Shown here piece after piece: positions 59,300 to 64,000 of a stretch of 64,000 bases of DNA; the stretch's first letter is position 1; each line of letters begins with the position of its first letter. Made by a program: the position numbers and the translations under genes. Location: the NCBI RefSeq assembly GCF_010093535.1, contig NW_022985163.1, positions 1,884,453 to 1,948,452 on the forward strand, in the 5' to 3' direction. The stretch comes from Lindgomyces ingoldianus (Eukaryota; Ascomycota; Dothideomycetes; Pleosporales; Lindgomycetaceae). A model generated the notes under the pieces. The model had not been told where the DNA came from, did no database searches, and saw nothing but the letters and a program-made list of their open reading frames with translations.

Positions 59300-60789
59300 G
59301 GCATTTATAAAGTTGTTTTTTTTATTAATCTACCTAATTTTTATAATCTCCCTCTTCTTATATAATTCTTAAATTAACATAACATTAATTATAAGTCTTT
59401 TCTTATTTATTATTTTAAGCTTTATAAGATATTTATACAGAGATCTTAAATCTATACATAGTACAATAGGTACAGAAGGTATTCTAAGTATACATATAAC
59501 CTAGTTAATAGTTGTACTTAGTATAATTACGCAGTTAAATCCTTCTACTATTCTATACAGCTTACTAGCTAGTACAGAGCAGGTAACGCGTTTACACTTA
59601 AAGAAGGTCTAGTGTATAATATTACCTATAATTGTAAAGTTATATAAGTTTCTAGTTTACTGCTTAGTTTTAAAAACAATAAAAAAGCTAAGCTATAAAC
59701 TTAGGTCCTTATTATTTATAAATAATTTATTAGTAAAAATAAATAACTGTAAGGCCAGGATGGCGCTTACGTGTAAGGCCGAGATGGTGCTTACGTGCGA
59801 CGGGTATATATACTATTCTGCACCCGAAAATCAACGTTGGTTGATTATTCGCACCTTTTTGGTTGTATTGGCGGAGTGGTGCGGAGCCCTGTCCTTACAA
59901 TAACTTTATATAAAAGAGATTAAGTAGTATGTATAATAATTCTTAATTCTAGTTATTAATTTACTATTAGATTTATACATTTAATGCCTTAATATTATTA
60001 TACAACAGCAACACAACTTAAGCGGCAGTAGACAGGTTAAATGCTGCTTTAGGTTAACATACTAATGCAATATAGGCACCTTGCGCGCGCTGTTTAACGT
60101 ACTTCTGCGCGGCATTCTCTACCTTAGGCTCTATTGTGTGTAGATTCCTAGCTTAACCCTTTTATATAAAAATAATATTATTTTATATAAAGTAGATCTT
60201 TTTTTTATTAAATTTAATAGCCTAATTATGTAATAGTATAGTTTTAAGCTTTGCTTAGAAGTTAGCTTTAAGTAATTTTTTTTTTCTCTTTTTATACAAA
60301 ATTAGCTGTAATAATACTAAGAGTATTATCTGTCTACAGTTCTATAATACTAAACACTATTAATCCTTTATATGTAATTAGTAAGCATAGATTATATAAT
60401 AAGGTTTTTATGTAAAGTCTGTTCTTATAGTAGTTGTAATATGTCTTAAACTAATATAAGCCTAACTCTACTACACTATATAGTAGTTATACAACTTTAA
60501 ATATTATGTGTAGAGGGAAGCTTTTACAGAGTTCTCTTAGTAGTTATGTAAAAAGAGTACAAGTAAGCTTATCTATTAATTGTACATATGCCTAAGTAAT
60601 ATTGCGTAGTTTATAGTGCATGTTGTATAAAGCTATTAGTAATAGGCTAATAGCTAAAATTAACCTCTAACTTATTTTCTAAATTATAAAAAACTATGTA
60701 AAAAATTTCTTTTTATTAAAATATTCTATAAATATAAGTTGTAATTTTTTATATAGCTATGTTAATTTTCTTTTAACTTTATGTATAAG
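59300..60789 (-). pseudogene. A2 RNase H and RT
   Basis: It aligns with A1 243-1400 but has more TAA/TAG stops. The mini-LTR lies between the RNase H and RT regions. Confidence 0.8.
59748..59899 (+). repeat. mini solo LTR, 152 bp, with duplicated end
   Basis: It starts TGTAAGGCCAGG and ends CCTTACA, with exact target duplication ATAAC (59743-59747 and 59900-59904). The first 24 bp are repeated in tandem with four differences, explaining the 25 bp excess over the copy at 46349. TATA motif GTATATATAC lies at about 59805. Confidence 0.88.
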
Positions 60790-61119
60790 TGTTAGATTAA
60801 AGCACTGTTTCTAGGCTTCCTAAGATGAATGATGGGTTTGGATATGATGTATGGGATAATTTATTGATTGTGTTGATCGTGTTGATTTATCAATCCTTTT
60901 TCTGCTCTACTTGTGTTGCTCGGCTTTTGTTTTTCCAATCCGAGTCCCTCGCGCACTAGCCCTATGCGCGACCAGCTTGCAACATGCTGCAAAATGCTGC
61001 AAAATGCTGCAAAATGCTGCAATTTGCAGCAACATACTGTTCAAGCTTATTGCTTGTACTATGTAGCCGCTTTTGTCAAACGTTCCTCCTGTCTTGACAG
61101 TAGGTGCGCATATCTGACA
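60790..61119 (-). repeat. D 3' LTR, 330 bp
   Basis: On the minus strand it runs from TGTCAGATATGCGCAC (61119) to ATCTAACA (60790). It contains about five 10 bp TTGCAGCANN units. Light TCA/TGA changes are at the ends. The open frames over it (60907-61146, both strands) are repeat artefacts. Confidence 0.93.
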
Positions 61120-61131
61120 CACCCCCTCAGC
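61120..61131 (-). promoter_or_regulatory. D polypurine tract
   Basis: GCTGAGGGGGTG on the minus strand directly precedes the 3' LTR, as expected for plus-strand priming. Element C has a similar tract (GGGGGGTG). Confidence 0.75.
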
Positions 61132-61239
61132 TTAGACATGCTTTAAGCTGGTTCCTAATTGTGCATCCTTAGTATGCTTCCAGGGCTTCTATTCTTGCTT
61201 TAATCTCTTCTATATCTGCTTCCTAACTAACTATCCTCT

Positions 61240-64000
61240 CCCTAACGTTAACTAGCTAAATTTGCTAAAGAAAGCTTAGCTATTTGCTAGCTAGAAGCGC
61301 TTTAGTAAGTCTGTCTACAAGCATCTTACTAGAGGAGACATAGACAACCTTAATTGTTTGTTAAGAGACTTCCTGTTAGAGCTAGTAGTTATAGATGTTA
61401 ACATGTTAGAGCTTAGTTTAAAGTTAAGATATCTCTTTGTTTACTAGTTAGATTGTCTGCTTGTTGTTGCACTAGATTATAATAGTTAAATTAGGCATTT
61501 TAACCTACAGTTTATTAAAAAGCATTCTTATAAATATAGCTTTCTTAGCAACTTAGAACAGTGTAAGTAATTCTGCTTCTGTTGTTAATGTTATAACTAT
61601 ATCTTATTTATTTACTTACTATGTAATCTATCTGCTAAATAGTTAAATAACATAGCCCTAAAAGCTCTTTTTATCTAGTGTATTATCTATAAATAACGCA
61701 TTGCTTGCTACTATAAGGTAGTCTTCTTCTTCTAATTAGAGTGCGTACGTCTGTGTCGCATGTAGGTACAGGATAACTTAATTAGCTGCATCCTAATAGT
61801 TAGATGTAGGATTTGTAAGAAACTGTGTAAGGCGTGATGTAGCAAAGGCAATGTCTAGTCTTATAGTAACTGCTGTAAAGAGTAGAGATTTAATTTTCTG
61901 CTAATATTAATTTACTTTTAATAAGGTTATAAAACTAGATTGCAGCATAAGTTTAATCCCACTTATAGGTGTAGCGTGCTGCAAGTCCTTTCTATTAGCT
62001 AGCCTAGCTATCTTGTTAATATATAAGGCCTATAATAGCTAAATTATTTGTTGCTGTTAATCTCTAATAATTTTAACTTCTAAGAACTATTATAGGTCCT
62101 TGCCTCTTATTAGGGTATACTTCTCTTATAACTAGTCTACTACACGCTGTGCATCTGCTTTAAAGCCTTTCTTATACACAACAATAAGGTTGTTTATATA
62201 AAAAAAGACAAATATTCTAGCTTTAGTTATGTAGTAGAGTTTATGTAGGACAGCTAAAAACGTAAGGCTTTTAAAAGTTGTTATAAAATAGCATTACTAG
62301 AGTAGAGAAAAAATTTGTAGGCTGTATAGTGCTTTTTAAAGCTTTAGTATTATACCTAGTTTCTAATAGCCTTTTAGCATCTGCATGTAGATATTGCAGT
62401 TAATTGCTGCATGTATAAACGCGTTAGTTATGTTATATTATTTAAGCTCTAAGTTAAAGCATGTAGATATTACTATTAGTATTTAAAATAAGCGTTTTGC
62501 TAGGGTGGCAGTGTAGGTATTTTATGTAGTAATGTTTTTTTATTAATTACTATAAACTACTAGTTACGCCTTACATCTTTATAATCTGTAGTGCTTATTA
62601 AGCTTATAGGTGTACACCTATATATAATCTAGAATCTACTGTCTAGCTGCCTTAATTAGCTTTGTCTAGACCTCTGTCTAGGATTTTATTATCTAATAAC
62701 TATCTAGGTGTGTTCTTTCTGCTGCCTTAAACATTTTATGTAGAAGGTGCTTTTCTAGTTACTTTTAGGTTAATAGTAAAAGTAGCAGCTAGCTTTTATA
62801 AAGTGTCTTTTTTTTAAATAGTATTTTTATTAATGCTGCTTTATCTAGCGTCTTGCTGCTATGCTTTTTTACACTTCTAGATCTTATACTAGCTATAAAG
62901 GCTACAGCCTATAGTATAGTCTTTAATAACCCTATTTAGCTTAGCTTTAGTGCTGCTCTAGCTATTAACTGTATAAGCAATGCTACAGGTAGCAGAGTAT
63001 TTAGAGAAGATAAATAGTTATCTCTAATCTTTCTTTCTTAATAGTAGCCTAGTAGGTCTACTTTATTAAAATTTAATGTATTATTTATAGTGTTATCTTT
63101 ATAAAATAACTCTATCTTTAGCTAATAACTAGGTGTTAGAAGCTTAATTATTTTAATATATATAGTAATTTTTTTTACTATATTATGTATAAAGTTATCT
63201 ATTAGGTTTTTAAGCTTACTACTAAAAATTAAGTGTTTGTTAAAAATAATGTTGTGTGTATAAATTACTTTTGCTAGCAGTAGTATCTATACATAGTAGA
63301 TATTTAATAATTAGTACCTAACTAGATATCTAATTTACATGTTTAAGTCTAGCCTTTGTAGCTTAGATTTATTCTAATGTGTGTTATTAGTTATTATAAA
63401 TGCTTTATAGCTATAAGCTTTTAAATATGTAAGGCTTAGCTTTTAAATTAACATAATAACTCTATTATTTAGAGCTGCTTATGTAAAGAAGATCTTATAT
63501 AGTGTCTTCTAGTTATTAGCATAGTTTAGCGTCTAATTGTATAGGTATACGCTAGCTCTAGTAATGTATAGCTATATGTTCTATAGTAGGTTAGCATCTA
63601 GTTACATAGCCTGTAACTTCTCTTTATTTACACCTTCTAAGTGTTTAGCTTCTCTGTTCTAGGCTTATGTATCTAGTGCTAAAGGCTTAACAGTTATTTT
63701 ATATAATACTAGCTAGTGTTTTACCTCTAGTTTTACTATTATAATCTTATTATTAGCTTTAATAACTTTTATAGTAATATTATAATAGTTTTTTAGAAAA
63801 AAAATAAAGATTATAAGAGCTTTAATAATTAATTTAGCAGACCTGTTATTCTTAAAGTAGAGGTCCTACTAAAGGCTAGAATACTTATTAGTAATTAGCA
63901 TTTAACTTTACTCTTTTATAATGCTTTATGCTTTATATGCATAAAAATTAATTAATAGTCTTTTACTAGGTCTACTGTTACTAATTTATATTGTGTAGCT
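61240..64000 (-). pseudogene. D Pol: RNase H, RT and upstream
   Basis: On the minus strand RNase H ends near 61340-61280 with VSSSKMLVDRLTKAL, and earlier carries LHHALHSFL-type blocks. The RT C-terminal half (62230-61900) reads VVYKKGFKADAQRVV, EKYTLIRGKDL and FLGVKIIRD, the fungal copia RT stretch after the YVDD site. Sequence from about 63000 to the window end is the upstream RT/linker and is heavily mutated. It is a pseudogene. Confidence 0.82.

Larger units (their letters stand above)
58858..60789 (-). mobile_element. Ty1/copia element A2, 3' part
   Basis: A minus-strand element of the A family. The 3' LTR is at 58858-59112, then RNase H (about 59300-59740), an inserted mini-LTR (59748-59899) and RT up to 60789, where copia D is inserted. 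The internal sequence aligns with A1 positions about 1-1400 in the same orientation. More of A2 is expected beyond D, outside the window. Confidence 0.85.
60790..64000 (-). mobile_element. Ty1/copia element D, 5' part outside window
   Basis: A minus-strand element with its 3' LTR at 60790-61119 and Pol running right to the window end. It is inserted in A2. ATAAG at 60785-60789 is the presumed target duplication; its partner is beyond the window. This is the only D copy here with internal sequence, and it shows that the solo LTRs at 12504 and 27550 are copia LTRs. Confidence 0.9.

Noticed and set aside
1..64000. Telomere, rRNA or tRNA genes
   Set aside because: No telomeric repeat arrays, no recognisable rRNA core sequences and no convincing A/B-box pairs with cloverleaf potential were seen by eye.

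Overview
This window is a 64 kb block of fungal heterochromatin with no recognisable host gene. It holds nested transposable elements, almost all of them degraded by C-to-T / G-to-A changes that look like repeat-induced point mutation (RIP). The element families (Ty1/copia, chromodomain Ty3/gypsy, pogo/Fot1-type DNA transposons), the AT-rich sequence full of TAA/TAG stops, and near-intact element edges beside ruined interiors point to a filamentous ascomycete (Pezizomycotina). The species cannot be told from the sequence.

Layout, oldest first. An old gypsy chromovirus (G4b, minus strand) is the substrate and survives as five fragments: 5701-6361, 22151-22257, 24128-24411, 51200-52729 and 57828-58857. 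It is cut on the left by copia element A1 (1-5700) and on the right by copia element A2 (58858-60789). Pogo elements P1 (6362-22150), P2 (22258-24127) and P3 (24412-51199) inserted into it, each with a TA duplication, as did gypsy G2 (52730-57827). P1 was then hit by a 205 bp solo LTR (7644-7848), gypsy G1 (8080-16134) and gypsy G3 (16263-21928). P3 was hit by a fold-back pogo derivative P4 (24879-25978) and by copia element C (26961-50780). C was hit by a solo LTR (27550-27890), by a complete gypsy G4a (29374-36574, same family as G4b) and by copia A3 (39332-48845). A3 carries a solo C LTR, pogo P5 (42789-44654) and a 127 bp mini-LTR. Nesting is five deep (G4b > P3 > C > A3 > P5). Most insertions show exact 5 bp (LTR elements) or TA (pogo) target duplications. 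With inserts subtracted, the four pogo copies come to 1848, 1870, 1861 and 1866 bp, which independently supports the reconstruction. The right end (60790-64000) is a further copia element, D, running out of the window.

Coding content is pseudogenic polyprotein: copia zinc knuckle, protease, integrase, reverse transcriptase (RT) and RNase H; gypsy Gag, protease, RT, RNase H, integrase and chromodomain; pogo transposase with a C-terminal zinc knuckle. The main signals beyond annotation are: RIP that spares the outer edge of every element; a Y-C-R sequence context for the mutations; a hairpin-forming fold-back pogo; a Cys-rich reading frame antisense to the 3' end of the G1/G2 family; and promoter-region tandem repeats of variable copy number in several LTR families.
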